DNA of 64,000 bases from Roseomonas alba (lineage in GTDB: Bacteria > Pseudomonadota > Alphaproteobacteria > Acetobacterales > Acetobacteraceae), in contig NZ_JAHYBZ010000008.1 of NCBI RefSeq assembly GCF_019430885.1, forward strand, positions 124,001 to 188,000, given 5' to 3'. The number at the start of each line of letters is the position of its first letter. Within the stretch, counting starts at the first letter, position 1. Made by a program: the position numbers and the translations under genes. The notes beneath the pieces are model-generated. The model saw only the letters and a program-made list of their open reading frames with translations. It did not search any database and was not told the origin of the DNA. Shown here one piece after another: positions 44,801 to 53,642 of the stretch.

Positions 44801-46280
44801 CGGCCATTGGCATGGCACCATCGCCAGCCTCCTCCTTCTGATCCTGCTGCTGGTCGCGCCGCCTGCCTTCGCCCTGCCCGACACCGCGACGCTGCGCGGT
44901 ATGGTCGAGGCCCGCATCACCGATGCCGCAGGCCCCGGCCTGCTCGAGATCACGGAATTCCGCCGCATGGGCCAGGCGCCGGACCCGGCGGGCGGGGCGC
45001 GCATCGCCTATTTCGCGATGCGCATGCGGCTGACGCGCGACCATCAGTTCGGCGCCTGGGACGGGCGCAACCTCCAGACCCTGGCCGCCGCCCTGGGCGC
45101 CGCGCCGCGCGCCATCAGCGGCGCGAACCGGGAGGGCAACCGCGCCGGCGACGTCCTGCGCGTCAACGGCGCGCTGCGGCTGCGCGAGGAGGCCGGGCGC
45201 TGGGTTCCGCTGCCCGCCGCCGCCTGGGACGAGGGTCCGCCCACCGCCTTCGATCCGCAGGGCAGCCAGGCCGAACGCCTGCTCACCGCCATCGGCACGG
45301 CATTGACCGCCGGATCGCGCGCCACGGGGGCCGAGATGACCCCGGTGATCGAGCAGGAACTCGCGCAGGCCTGGCGCAACATCGAGGCGCGACAGGCACG
45401 GTTGCGCCATGGCGTGCCGCTCGCCGGCGGCGCGGCGGGGTCGGAATATGCGCGCCTGGCCGAGGCCATCGCCCATCTGCCGCCGGGACCGGGGCTGGGG
45501 CCGACGGTGGCGCTGCCCTCGGCCGGCAGTGTCGAGAACATTCGGCTGATGGCGGACGGCACGGCGCTCGCCGGCATCGCCCAGGCCGATGTCGCGCTGC
45601 GCGCGCTGCGCGGCGGGGCGCCGGAGTGGGACCTGCCGGCCCTGCCGGGGCTGCGCGCGCTGGCCGCTCTGTATCCCGAGGCCGCGCATGTCGGTGTGCC
45701 GGCCGATTCGCCCATCCGGCGGATGGCCGACCTGGCCGGCAAGTCGGTGGGCGTCGGCGCCCTCGGATCCGGCGCGCGCGTCACGGCGGAGGAAGTGCTG
45801 CTGGCCCACGGCCTAGACCCCGCGACCACGCCGCGGGTCGCCCTGCCGCCCGCGGCCATCGCCGGCGCGCTGCGGGACGGCCGCATCGCGGCGGCGATCG
45901 GCGTCAGCCTTGTCCCGAACCAGGCGGTGCTGCGGCTGGGCGAGGCCGTACCGCTGCGCTTGCTGCCGCTCGACGAGGCCGCGATCGCTGCGCTGACGGG
46001 CGAGGACGACCCGCTGATCCGCTTCACCATTCCCGCCGGAACCTATCCCGGCCAGGCCGAAGCGGTCTCCACGGTTGCCACCCAGGCCGTTCTGCTGGCA
46101 GGTGAGGCTCTCACCAGGGCCGAGATCACCGCGCTGCTGCAGCGCCTGTTCGAAGGCCAGGGCGTCGCCGGCACCGGCGGCCCCGCCGCGCTGATGATCC
46201 GGCGCGAAACCGCCGGGGCCCCGCTGCCCCTGCCCTTCCACCCGGCGGCGCGCGCCTTCTTCGGCCCGCGCGGAGGATAA
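44793..46280 (+). CDS. TAXI-family solute-binding-like protein (start uncertain)
   Basis: An exported protein of about 495 residues. The C-terminal 310 residues match TAXI solute-binding proteins of TRAP-type systems: LPSAGSVENIRLMADGTALA, GIAQADVALRAL, HVGVPADSPIRRMADLAGKS and VGVGALGSGARVTAEEVL. The N-terminal 160 residues (after the signal peptide ASLLLLILLLVAPPAFA) are not a usual TAXI region. There is no ATG, GTG or TTG near the signal peptide. The CTG shown lies in the repeat and would give a standard signal peptide; the only nearby ATG (44523) would add about 90 repeat-encoded residues in front. Followed after 2 bases by a ROK kinase. Confidence 0.75.
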   Translation: MQRGHWHGTIASLLLLILLLVAPPAFALPDTATLRGMVEARITDAAGPGLLEITEFRRMGQAPDPAGGARIAYFAMRMRLTRDHQFGAWDGRNLQTLAAALGAAPRAISGANREGNRAGDVLRVNGALRLREEAGRWVPLPAAAWDEGPPTAFDPQGSQAERLLTAIGTALTAGSRATGAEMTPVIEQELAQAWRNIEARQARLRHGVPLAGGAAGSEYARLAEAIAHLPPGPGLGPTVALPSAGSVENIRLMADGTALAGIAQADVALRALRGGAPEWDLPALPGLRALAALYPEAAHVGVPADSPIRRMADLAGKSVGVGALGSGARVTAEEVLLAHGLDPATTPRVALPPAAIAGALRDGRIAAAIGVSLVPNQAVLRLGEAVPLRLLPLDEAAIAALTGEDDPLIRFTIPAGTYPGQAEAVSTVATQAVLLAGEALTRAEITALLQRLFEGQGVAGTGGPAALMIRRETAGAPLPLPFHPAARAFFGPRGG

Positions 46281-46282
46281 GC

Positions 46283-47173
46283 ATGCGTTTCGGTATCGAC
46301 CTCGGCGGCACCAAGATCGAGATCGTGGCCCTGGAGGATGACGGCACGGTCCGGCTGCGCCGGCGGGTACCATCGCCTGCGAGCTACGCCGATACGATCG
46401 ACGCCATTGCCGCGCTGGTCGCCGGCGCCGAGCGCGAGACCGGCATCAAGGGATCGGTCGGCGTCGGCATTCCGGGCAGCCTCAGTCCCGTCACCGGCTT
46501 GGTGCGCAACGCCAACAACCAGTCCCTGAACGGCAAGCCGCTGGACCAGGACCTGATCGCCGCGATCGGCCGCCCCGTGCGCGTGACCAACGACGCCAAC
46601 TGCCTGGCGATGAGCGAGGCGGCAGATGGCGCCGGGGCCGGGTTCCGCACGGTCTTCGCGGTCATCATGGGCACGGGCTGCGGCGGCGGGATCGTCAGCT
46701 CCGGCCGCATCCTGGACGGGCCGAACGGCACCGCCGGCGAATGGGGCCACACGCCGCTGCCCTGGATGCGGCCCGAGGAATTCCCCGGCCATCGCTGCTG
46801 GTGCGGCCGGCATGGGTGCCTCGAGACCTACCTGTCGGGGACGGGCCTCGCCCTGGACTGCGACGGGCCCGGATCGCGCGACGCCAGCAGCATCCCCGCC
46901 CGCGCCGCGGCGGGCGAGGCGAAGGCCGCGGCCGCGTTGGCCAGGCATGCGGATCGGCTGGCGCGGGCGCTCGGGATGATCGCGAATATCCTCGACCCCG
47001 ACGTCATCGTGCTGGGGGGCGGGCTGTCGAACATGCAGCACCTCTACACGGAGGTGCCGGCGCTGATGGCAAGGCATGTGTTCGGGGACGTCGCCCGCAC
47101 GCCGATCGTGCAGGCGAAGCATGGGGATTCGTCGGGCGTGTTCGGGGCAGCGCGGCTGTGGGACGGCGGGTAG
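46283..47173 (+). CDS. ROK-family sugar kinase
   Basis: A 296-residue ROK kinase, acting on fructose, glucose, N-acetylglucosamine or N-acetylmannosamine. FGIDLGGTKIEIVALEDDG is the phosphate-binding motif; NANNQSLNGKPLDQDL and TNDANCLAMSEAADGAG carry the catalytic Asp; GEWGHTPLPW and GHRCWCGRHGCLETYLSG give the conserved His/Cys zinc site. VLGGGLSNM closes the ATP site. The pattern resembles fructokinase (Mak) and NagK. It starts 2 bases after the TAXI-like stop. Confidence 0.92.
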   Translation: MRFGIDLGGTKIEIVALEDDGTVRLRRRVPSPASYADTIDAIAALVAGAERETGIKGSVGVGIPGSLSPVTGLVRNANNQSLNGKPLDQDLIAAIGRPVRVTNDANCLAMSEAADGAGAGFRTVFAVIMGTGCGGGIVSSGRILDGPNGTAGEWGHTPLPWMRPEEFPGHRCWCGRHGCLETYLSGTGLALDCDGPGSRDASSIPARAAAGEAKAAAALARHADRLARALGMIANILDPDVIVLGGGLSNMQHLYTEVPALMARHVFGDVARTPIVQAKHGDSSGVFGAARLWDGG

Positions 47174-47177
47174 GCCA

Positions 47178-47493
47178 GAGAGAGGCTTCGCCCCTCTCCG
47201 GACCTCACCCCACCAAGGGCTACAGAGCCTTTGGAAACCGCCACTTGGCACCTTGCGCCGCGGTCAGGATGAGGACCGAAACACGCTCCTGCGCACAGCA
47301 GGCGTTGGGAGAGAGCAGGATGCACGCTGCGCCCAGGACCAAGTGCCGGCGGTCCAGGCCGCACTGTGGCCTGGCGGGGTGGCCCGGAGGGGCGGCGCCC
47401 CTCCGGCTCCGTCCGGACGGGTCATCGGGGAGGCTCTTTCGGCCATTGGTGGCGAGGCCCGGGCAGGAGCAGAGCCCCTCTCCGATCACCTTC
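47178..47493. repeat. Family 1 mosaic palindromic element, copy 10, with an extra arm
   Basis: The core (47178-47406) is inverted relative to copy 5: its CAAGGGCTACAGAGCCTTTGG arm is on the left, and CCAGGCCGCACTGTGGCCTGG with GCGGGGTGGCCCGGAGGGGC is on the right. Read in reverse, its centre shows CTCTCCCAACGCC, GTGCGCAGGAGCGTG and TTTCGGTCCTCATCCTGACC, homologous to copy 5. A further right-type arm (GGCCATTGGTGGCGAGGCCC, then GGAGCAGAGCCCCTC) follows to 47493. Confidence 0.82.
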
Positions 47494-47542
47494 CCCCGCC
47501 AGGACTTCGCGCGTATGGAGCGGCGTTCTCCCGAGCGCCACC

Positions 47543-48799
47543 ATGCCCTCGCTCTGCCGTGACTGCTTCGCCCATGCCGAGGCCGACTTCGCACGGTGCG
47601 CCACCTGTGGCTCGCGCCGCGTCGTCACGCATCCCGACCTGTTCCGCCTGACCGTCGCGCATGTCGATTGCGACGCCTTCTACGCCAGCGTCGAGAAGCG
47701 CGACCGGCCCGAGCTGCTGACCAGGCCCGTCATCGTCGGGGGCGGCAAGCGTGGCGTGGTCTCCGCCGCCTGCTACATCGCCCGGACGCGCGGCGTGCGC
47801 AGTGCGATGCCGATGTTCAAGGCGCTGGCCGCCTGCCCGGATGCCGTCGTCATCAAGCCGGACATGGCGAAGTATGTGCGCGAGGGCCGGCGCATCCGCG
47901 CCATGATGGAGGCGCTCACACCGCTGGTGCAGCCGATGTCGATCGACGAGGCGGTGCTGGACCTGGCAGGCACCGAGGCGCTGCACGGTGCGCCGCCCGC
48001 CGTGGTGCTGGCACGGTTTGCCCGGGCGGTGGAGACGGAGATCCGCGTGACGGTGTCCATTGGCCTGGCGGCAAACCGACTGATGGCGAAGCTGGCCGCG
48101 GAGCGCGACAAGCCGCGAGGCTTCGCCGTGATCAGTGCGGGCGAGGCTGCCGGCTGGCTCGCGCCGCAGCCCGTATCCTTGCTGCCGGGCGTCGGGCCGG
48201 CCATGGCGAAGCGGCTTCACGCGGCAGGATTCGCGACGCTCGGGCAAGTTGCCGCGCTCGACGCGCGCGAGGCGGTGCGGCGCTTCGGGGAGGATGGGCT
48301 CTCGCTGGTCACCCGCGCGCGGGGTGAGGATGCGCGCCGCGTCACCCCCGATCGTGAGACCAAGAGCATCAGCGCCGAAACGACCTTCGAGACCGACCTG
48401 TCGTCACGCGAGGCATTGGAAGCGCCGTTGTGGCGGCTGTGCGAGAAGCTCGCGCGCCGGCTGAGGGAAAAGGATTTCGCCGCGGCCGGCATCACGCTGA
48501 AGCTGAAGACGGCAGCCTTCGCGACACGCACCCGCGCGGTCCGCCTGCCACAGCCAACGCGGCTGCCGGATGTGCTGTTCGCTGCGGCGCGGCCGATGTT
48601 GGCGAAGGAAGCCGACGGCACGGCGTTCCGGTTGATCGGCATCGGGGCGCAGCCTCTTGCCCCGGCGGCGGAGGCGGATCGCGGCGACCTGGCCGACCCG
48701 GAGGCGCCGAAGCGCGCCGCGCGGTGGCAGGCGGTGGAAGCGCTGCGGGCAAAGTTCGGGGAAGACGCGGTGCTGCGTGGTCGCGGGTTGAAGAAGTGA
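47543..48799 (+). CDS. dinB: DNA polymerase IV with N-terminal zinc finger
   Basis: A 418-residue Y-family translesion polymerase. A four-Cys motif (CRDC, residues 5-8, and CATC, 19-22) precedes the catalytic domain, as in a subset of alphaproteobacterial DinB proteins. Catalytic acids: Asp42 in HVDCDAFYASVEKR, and the Asp-Glu of QPMSIDEAVLDL. VSAACYIARTRGVRSAMPMF, VSIGLAANRLMAKLAAERDKP and LPGVGPAMAKRL (helix-hairpin-helix) follow, then the little-finger domain. The C-terminus RGRGLKK does not obviously show the beta-clamp motif. No SOS (LexA) box is obvious upstream, where the repeat lies. Confidence 0.93.
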   Translation: MPSLCRDCFAHAEADFARCATCGSRRVVTHPDLFRLTVAHVDCDAFYASVEKRDRPELLTRPVIVGGGKRGVVSAACYIARTRGVRSAMPMFKALAACPDAVVIKPDMAKYVREGRRIRAMMEALTPLVQPMSIDEAVLDLAGTEALHGAPPAVVLARFARAVETEIRVTVSIGLAANRLMAKLAAERDKPRGFAVISAGEAAGWLAPQPVSLLPGVGPAMAKRLHAAGFATLGQVAALDAREAVRRFGEDGLSLVTRARGEDARRVTPDRETKSISAETTFETDLSSREALEAPLWRLCEKLARRLREKDFAAAGITLKLKTAAFATRTRAVRLPQPTRLPDVLFAAARPMLAKEADGTAFRLIGIGAQPLAPAAEADRGDLADPEAPKRAARWQAVEALRAKFGEDAVLRGRGLKK

Positions 48800-48803
48800 A
48801 GGT

Positions 48804-49171
48804 TGGCCCCCCAGACCACCCCAGCAAAGGCCGAGAGGACTTTGCGAACCTTGATTTGGCGCCCTGCGCCGCTGCCAGGGCATACGTCCAGGCACGCCCC
48901 TGCGCCCGCAAGGCGCGTCGAGGGGATCGGCCGATCGTCCGGCCGAACACCAGCGCCCTATGGTCCAGGTGCTCCAACCAGCCGGCTCGGAGGGGCAGAT
49001 CGCCTTCGGATCCTGCCGGCGGAACTGCCCCCGGCACTCGGGAATGCATGGCGCCGAGCGCATCGCGCCTGCAGATGTCAGGCAATCCCATCCTGCAGCG
49101 CGCCAAGTGACGGTTCCCAATGGCCCTGTGGCCCTTGGCGGGGCGGGGTCCGGGGAGGGGCAAAGCCCCTC
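48804..49171. repeat. Family 1 mosaic palindromic element, copy 11 (compound)
   Basis: Left arm decayed (CCACCCCAGCAAAGGCCGAG, AGGACTTTGCGAACC). Around 48955 lies an inverted type-1 arm fragment, TATGGTCCAGGTGCTCCAAC and CGGAGGGGC, as if two elements were nested. The right arm is intact: GCGCCAAGTGACGGTTCCCA, ATGGCCCTGTGGCCCTTGG, GAGGGGCAAAGCCCCTC. It fills the gap between the convergent dinB and methyltransferase genes. Confidence 0.72.
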
Positions 49172-49176
49172 ATCCC

Positions 49177-50091
49177 TCACCCGGCCGGCTGAGCCGGTGC
49201 CGGCGTCGGCGCTGCGGGTTCCGGATTCGGCGTACCCTGCGGCCGCGGCCGGTTCATCATCGCGCCCGTCATCGGGATGAAGTACACGCCCACATCCTTG
49301 CGGCTGCGCACGCGCCCGTCCTCGTCCTTCGTGTAGATGTAGAGGAACTGCCCGCGGCGGAAGGGCTGCCCGATCGGGATCACCAGCCGCCCGCCGGGCT
49401 TGAGCTGCTGGATCAGCGCCGGCGGGACGTATTGCGCGGCGCAGGTCACGATGATCGTATCGAAACCGCCCTGCACTTCCGGCCAGCCGAAGAAGCCGTC
49501 GCCAACGCGAGTTTCCACATTGCTGTAGCCGAGTGGGGCGAAGATGTGCCGCACCGCAGAACCCAGCGGGTTGATGATCTCGATCGAATACTGCTTGGCG
49601 ACGATGCGCGACAGCAGAGCGGACTGGTAACCGGACCCCGTGCCGATCTCGAGCACCACATGCTCCGGCTTCGGCGCACAGACCTGGGTCATGTAGGCCT
49701 GGCCGAGATAGTCCGACAGCGCCGAGCCATAGCCGAGGCCCCAGGGCTTCGGGTCTGTCTCGTAGGCGTTGACGGCGCCATTGGCGCGGCCTTCATAGTT
49801 CCAGTGGAAGTATTCGCGCGGCAGCGTCTCGAAGGCGCGCAGCACGGCGGGGTCGGCCTCCCCGTTGAAGCGGGACTTCAGGTAGCTCTCGATCCGACGC
49901 ATCGCGGCGGGCTTGCGGGCCTGGATGGCGGCGAAGGTCTGCTCCGAGATGTTCGTCTCGCGGCCCGAGGCACGCATGGCGGCGAGGTAGGCGTCCCGCG
50001 TCCAGGCTGTGCTGCTCTGCGCCCGCGCGAGCGGCGGCGCGGCAAGTGCGCCGAGGGCGCCAAGCAGCAGGGGGCGGCGAGAAAGGGTCAT
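49177..50091 (-). CDS. Exported isoaspartyl O-methyltransferase-like protein
   Basis: A 304-residue SAM methyltransferase of the PCMT family with a signal peptide (LSRRPLLLGALGALAAPPLARAQ; the twin arginine could mean Tat). The SAM motif is HVVLEIGTGSGYQSALLSRIV (EIGTGSG), then VETRVGDGFFGW, FDTIIVTCAAQYVPPALIQQL and LKPGGRLVIPIG. PCMT repairs isoaspartyl residues in the cytosol, so an exported form is odd because SAM is cytosolic. The tail (about residue 285 on) is Pro/Ala rich. The ATG overlaps the stop of the upstream membrane protein gene by 4 bases. Confidence 0.87.
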   Translation of the reverse strand: MTLSRRPLLLGALGALAAPPLARAQSSTAWTRDAYLAAMRASGRETNISEQTFAAIQARKPAAMRRIESYLKSRFNGEADPAVLRAFETLPREYFHWNYEGRANGAVNAYETDPKPWGLGYGSALSDYLGQAYMTQVCAPKPEHVVLEIGTGSGYQSALLSRIVAKQYSIEIINPLGSAVRHIFAPLGYSNVETRVGDGFFGWPEVQGGFDTIIVTCAAQYVPPALIQQLKPGGRLVIPIGQPFRRGQFLYIYTKDEDGRVRSRKDVGVYFIPMTGAMMNRPRPQGTPNPEPAAPTPAPAQPAG

Positions 50092-52463
50092 GGGCGTTCC
50101 TTGGGCCAGGCCAGTGCTGCCCCAGCGTAACAAACTATGGCCGCGACCAATAGCCAGGAGAGGCCCGCCCCATGGCCCAGCAGGTTGGCCAGCGGGGTGG
50201 CGACGACCGAGAAGGCCCCGTTCAGCGCCCAGGCCCAGGGCAGCAACCCCACCCCTTCCTTCTGAAAGCGATCGAGGCCGAGGGGGAAGGGAAAGCCCAG
50301 CGCCAGGGAGATCGGCGCCAGCGCGACGACCAGCAGCACCGCTCGCAGCGCCCAGGGCCAGTCCAGCGCCGCCAGAACCCCGGCCCGCACGCCGAACAGC
50401 GCGGCGGCCGCGCAGCCCACCGCGACCAGGACCGCCAGCCGCAAGGCCCGCCCATGCGCGACGACCTGCCCGGCCCACATCGCGCCGATGCCGGAGAAGA
50501 TCAGCATCGTCGTCAGCACCAGCGCGAAACCCGATGTGCGGTCGCCGAGCAGCAGCGCGGCGTGCTCGATGAAGGCGATTTCAATCAGCAGGAAGCCGAG
50601 GCCGAGCGCGGGGAAGTAGATCAGCGCGCGCCCCAGCACGCCGAAGGGCACGCGCAGCGACCCGCGCGCGGCGAGCGGCAGCAGGGAGACCACCAGCGCC
50701 AGCACGACCGCCTGCGCCAGCACCGCGACATTCACCAGCAGGCCGATTTCCTGCTGCGGCAGGATCTCGATGCGGGCCAGCGCCGCGCCCAGGGACGGCA
50801 GGCGCACCAGCGGCGACAGCCAGGGCCGGTCGGCGGTCACCGGGGACCGGTCGAAGGCATCCTGCGGCGGGGTCCCGGCGAGCACCTGCTCGGCTTCCCG
50901 GGCCACGGCGTCCTGCGCCTCGCCGCCCTGCTCGACGGTATTGGATTCGAGCGAGACGGGCGGCAGGTCGTTCCAGATCTCGCGCCCCTGCACCGGCAGA
51001 CCGGGGGCGTAGGACAGGTCGAAGGACCGCTCCTCGGCAAAGGCGGCGAGGCGTTCCACACGCGCGTCGTCGAAGGCATCGCGCGAAATCAGCACGCGCA
51101 GGTTCCAGGCCGACCGGATCACCGCGACATGCCGCGCGGGTTCGGCCACACCGGCGAGGCGCAGCGCCTGCCGCGCCGTCGCCAGCACGCGCACCGCATA
51201 GACCGGCAATTCGCGAATGCCGACGGGGATCGAGATGATGCCGCCCGGCGAGAGGCGTTCGAGGAAACCGGCCAGCGCCTCGGCGGTATAGACGTTGCGG
51301 TTCTGGTCGTCGGCGCCGAGGAAGTCGCCGGCGAAATCCACCAGATCGTATTGACCTTCCGCCGTCAGCGGATGCGCGGCGGAGATCGTCACGCGGTCAT
51401 CCGCCGCGAGTGCCGGCGAAGGTCCCAACCCATGCCGCAGCGCACCGCGCAGCACGGGTTCCGGTTCGATCACCGTGACGTGCGACGCGCCGAGTTCCAG
51501 TGCCTCCGTCGCCCGGAACCCACCACCGCCGCCCAACACCAGCACCCGCGGCGCGTCGAGCAGCGCATAGGCCGCCGCATCCAGTTCCGCCGGTGCATGC
51601 GCGGCGCTCGGCGGCTCCATCGGCAACGCGGCGATGCGTGACCCGTCGCGATACAGCCCGAAGCTGCGCGGCGGCGCCGGTACGCCCATCGTGCTGGCAT
51701 TGTTCGACACATCGACATCCAGCCGCTCGGTGAAGTTGTCGAGCAGCTGATAGACGCCGCGCGGCGACAGCACCTCCGCCACCACGCGGCTGTCCGGCAC
51801 GTTCAGCGGGGCGTAGATCGGCTTGAACTCGTTCACGCGCGGCGCGGCAAGGGCGAAGACCGCAGCCTCCGTCGCCACCAGCACCACGACCGCGCCGATC
51901 CGCCAGGGCGTCCCGCCCGAGATCATCGCCGCCACGGCCAGCAGCGGCAGCAGGGCCGGGATCAGCACGAAGGGATGCAGCACGAACATCAACGCCAGCG
52001 CCAGCACCGCCCCGGTGCCCGCGCCCAGCAGGTCATAGCCGTAGACACGCCCGACCTGGTCCGCATGCACCACGAAGTTCAGCGACACGGCGAGGCCCGC
52101 GAGGAAGAAGAACGGGAACAGCGCCGCGTAATACAACGCGATGTTCCACAACTGTGCTTCCGCCGTGATCGGGTTCTGCAGTTCCAGCGGATTGAACCCG
52201 TTCAGCGTCGCGCCGATCCAGCCCGCGCCACCCACCGCGAGCATCACGATCGGTAGCAGCGGCAGCAGCCAGCGCGCATGTCGCAGGAAAACCTGCCGCC
52301 CCAGCACCATCACCACGCCCGAGACGGCGAACCCAGTCATGGCAATGGAAATCACCCAGTAGCCATATTCCGACCAGCTCGCGACGGCGAAGAAGCGGGT
52401 GAGCGCGATCTCCACGCCGACGCCCGCGCCGGCGATGAGAAACAGCGGGATCAGCGACTGCAT
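50088..52463 (-). CDS. Membrane protein with spermidine-synthase-like domain
   Basis: A 791-residue protein. Residues 1 to about 210 hold about six membrane segments; a soluble Rossmann domain (about 300-480) follows with RVLVLGGGGGFRATEALELGASHVTVIE, the SAM/dcSAM-binding motif of the spermidine synthase family; about six more segments (540-785) close the protein (GLGFLLIEIAFIEHAALLLGD is characteristic). Such membrane-embedded spermidine-synthase-like proteins occur widely, with unknown product. It overlaps both neighbours, so all three minus-strand genes form one translationally coupled unit. Confidence 0.85.
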   Translation of the reverse strand: MQSLIPLFLIAGAGVGVEIALTRFFAVASWSEYGYWVISIAMTGFAVSGVVMVLGRQVFLRHARWLLPLLPIVMLAVGGAGWIGATLNGFNPLELQNPITAEAQLWNIALYYAALFPFFFLAGLAVSLNFVVHADQVGRVYGYDLLGAGTGAVLALALMFVLHPFVLIPALLPLLAVAAMISGGTPWRIGAVVVLVATEAAVFALAAPRVNEFKPIYAPLNVPDSRVVAEVLSPRGVYQLLDNFTERLDVDVSNNASTMGVPAPPRSFGLYRDGSRIAALPMEPPSAAHAPAELDAAAYALLDAPRVLVLGGGGGFRATEALELGASHVTVIEPEPVLRGALRHGLGPSPALAADDRVTISAAHPLTAEGQYDLVDFAGDFLGADDQNRNVYTAEALAGFLERLSPGGIISIPVGIRELPVYAVRVLATARQALRLAGVAEPARHVAVIRSAWNLRVLISRDAFDDARVERLAAFAEERSFDLSYAPGLPVQGREIWNDLPPVSLESNTVEQGGEAQDAVAREAEQVLAGTPPQDAFDRSPVTADRPWLSPLVRLPSLGAALARIEILPQQEIGLLVNVAVLAQAVVLALVVSLLPLAARGSLRVPFGVLGRALIYFPALGLGFLLIEIAFIEHAALLLGDRTSGFALVLTTMLIFSGIGAMWAGQVVAHGRALRLAVLVAVGCAAAALFGVRAGVLAALDWPWALRAVLLVVALAPISLALGFPFPLGLDRFQKEGVGLLPWAWALNGAFSVVATPLANLLGHGAGLSWLLVAAIVCYAGAALAWPKERP

Positions 52464-53347
52464 CAGCCCCAGGCCGCCTTCTGCGAGAGGAAGATCTCCA
52501 TCGACGCGTTGAAGCGCGCCGCCTCATCCACGAAGAGCGCGTGGCCCGCACCGTCGAAGATCTCGACCATCGGCTGCGGATGGTTCTGCGCGACGAGTTC
52601 CGCCTGGCTGCGCAGCCGCGGCGTCACCGCGTAATAGACCGGCCGCCGCACCGCATAGAGCGACTGCTTCCAGAACTCCCGCGGCCGGGGATAGGACAGG
52701 AGCTGGATGGACGCCTCGACCGACATGCGCTGCGCCTGGCGCGTGATGCCATCGAGATACGCTTCATCCTGCGGCGTCTTGTACATGCTGCGCACGAAGC
52801 CGCGCACCGTGACGTCGCGCCGCTGCCGCAGGTTGATGAAGAAGCGCGACGGCGTGGATCGTGGTGGCGGCGCACGCCCCTCGCCCACCGAATTGTCGAT
52901 CAGCACCAGCCCCGCCAGCCGCCCATCGCCCGCCATGTCGGTGTAGGACAGCGCATCGAGCACGCCGAGCGACCAGCCGGCGAGCACGACACGCCCACCG
53001 CCGAGATGCGCCAGCAGGTCGCGGATGTCCTGGCCCCGCCGGGCCGGGTCATACCCGCCGCGCGGGACCTCACTCTCCCCCTGGCCGCGCGGGTCCAGCG
53101 ACACCACGCGCCAGCGGCGCGACAGAGCCTGGATCTGCGGTTCGAAAATCCAGGACGGCATGCACCAGCCGGGGACGAAGACAACCGTCCGGCCGGTGCC
53201 GGCGTCAAGGTAGCGCAGCCGCACCCCATCGCTCGTCGTGAACCAGCGGGCGGCCTCCGCGGCGCGGACGGCCGGCGCGGCGAGGGTCGCGAAGGCGGCG
53301 GTCAGGATGGCGCGACGGGAGAAATTGGAGGGGCCCTGCCCCTCCAA
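52463..53347 (-). CDS. Exported alpha/beta hydrolase (start uncertain)
   Basis: About 294 residues with a signal peptide (FSRRAILTAAFATLAAPAVRAA) and an alpha/beta hydrolase fold. The oxyanion loop region is VVFVPGWCMPSWIF; the nucleophile elbow is LAGWSLGVLDALS; the catalytic His is in DGAGHALFVDEA. Ester or haloalkane-type substrates are possible. There is no ATG or GTG close to the signal peptide; the best candidate is a TTG in the outer hairpin of a family 1 element, with GGGGTGG upstream as a weak ribosome site. It ends on the first base of the membrane protein start codon region. Confidence 0.82.
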   Translation of the reverse strand: MEGQGPSNFSRRAILTAAFATLAAPAVRAAEAARWFTTSDGVRLRYLDAGTGRTVVFVPGWCMPSWIFEPQIQALSRRWRVVSLDPRGQGESEVPRGGYDPARRGQDIRDLLAHLGGGRVVLAGWSLGVLDALSYTDMAGDGRLAGLVLIDNSVGEGRAPPPRSTPSRFFINLRQRRDVTVRGFVRSMYKTPQDEAYLDGITRQAQRMSVEASIQLLSYPRPREFWKQSLYAVRRPVYYAVTPRLRSQAELVAQNHPQPMVEIFDGAGHALFVDEAARFNASMEIFLSQKAAWG

Positions 53348-53628
53348 GCCACCCCGCCACGGGTTCCCGTGGACGTTGCCTGCAACGTCCACGGGGGCCC
53401 ATCGGCCACAGGGCCTTTGGAAACCGATACGTGGCACCGGGCGTGACGGTTCAGCCATCATGGTCCGCGCGTGACGGGCGCAGCGCCCGGAAGCCTGCCC
53501 TACCGTCATGCCGAATGCGTCCCAATCATCGAGCACCGACCGCTTTGCCCATCGCCAAGACAAGGTTTCCAAAGGCCCTGTGGCCTTTGGTGGGGAGGGG
53601 TCAGGGGAGGGGCAAAGCCCCTCTCTGG
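53327..53628. repeat. Family 1 mosaic palindromic element, copy 12
   Basis: GGAGGGGC-CCT-GCCCCTCC (from 53327), then CCCGTGGACGTTGC (53366-53379) and its exact complement GCAACGTCCACGGG (53382-53395), then ATCGGCCACAGGGCC and TTTGGAAACCGATACGTGG. The centre is longer than in other copies. Right arm: CCAAAGGCC-CTGT-GGCCTTTGG, then GGGGAGGGGCAAAGCCCCTC. The left end runs into the hydrolase coding region. Confidence 0.86.
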
Positions 53629-53642
53629 TCCACCCGTCGCCA

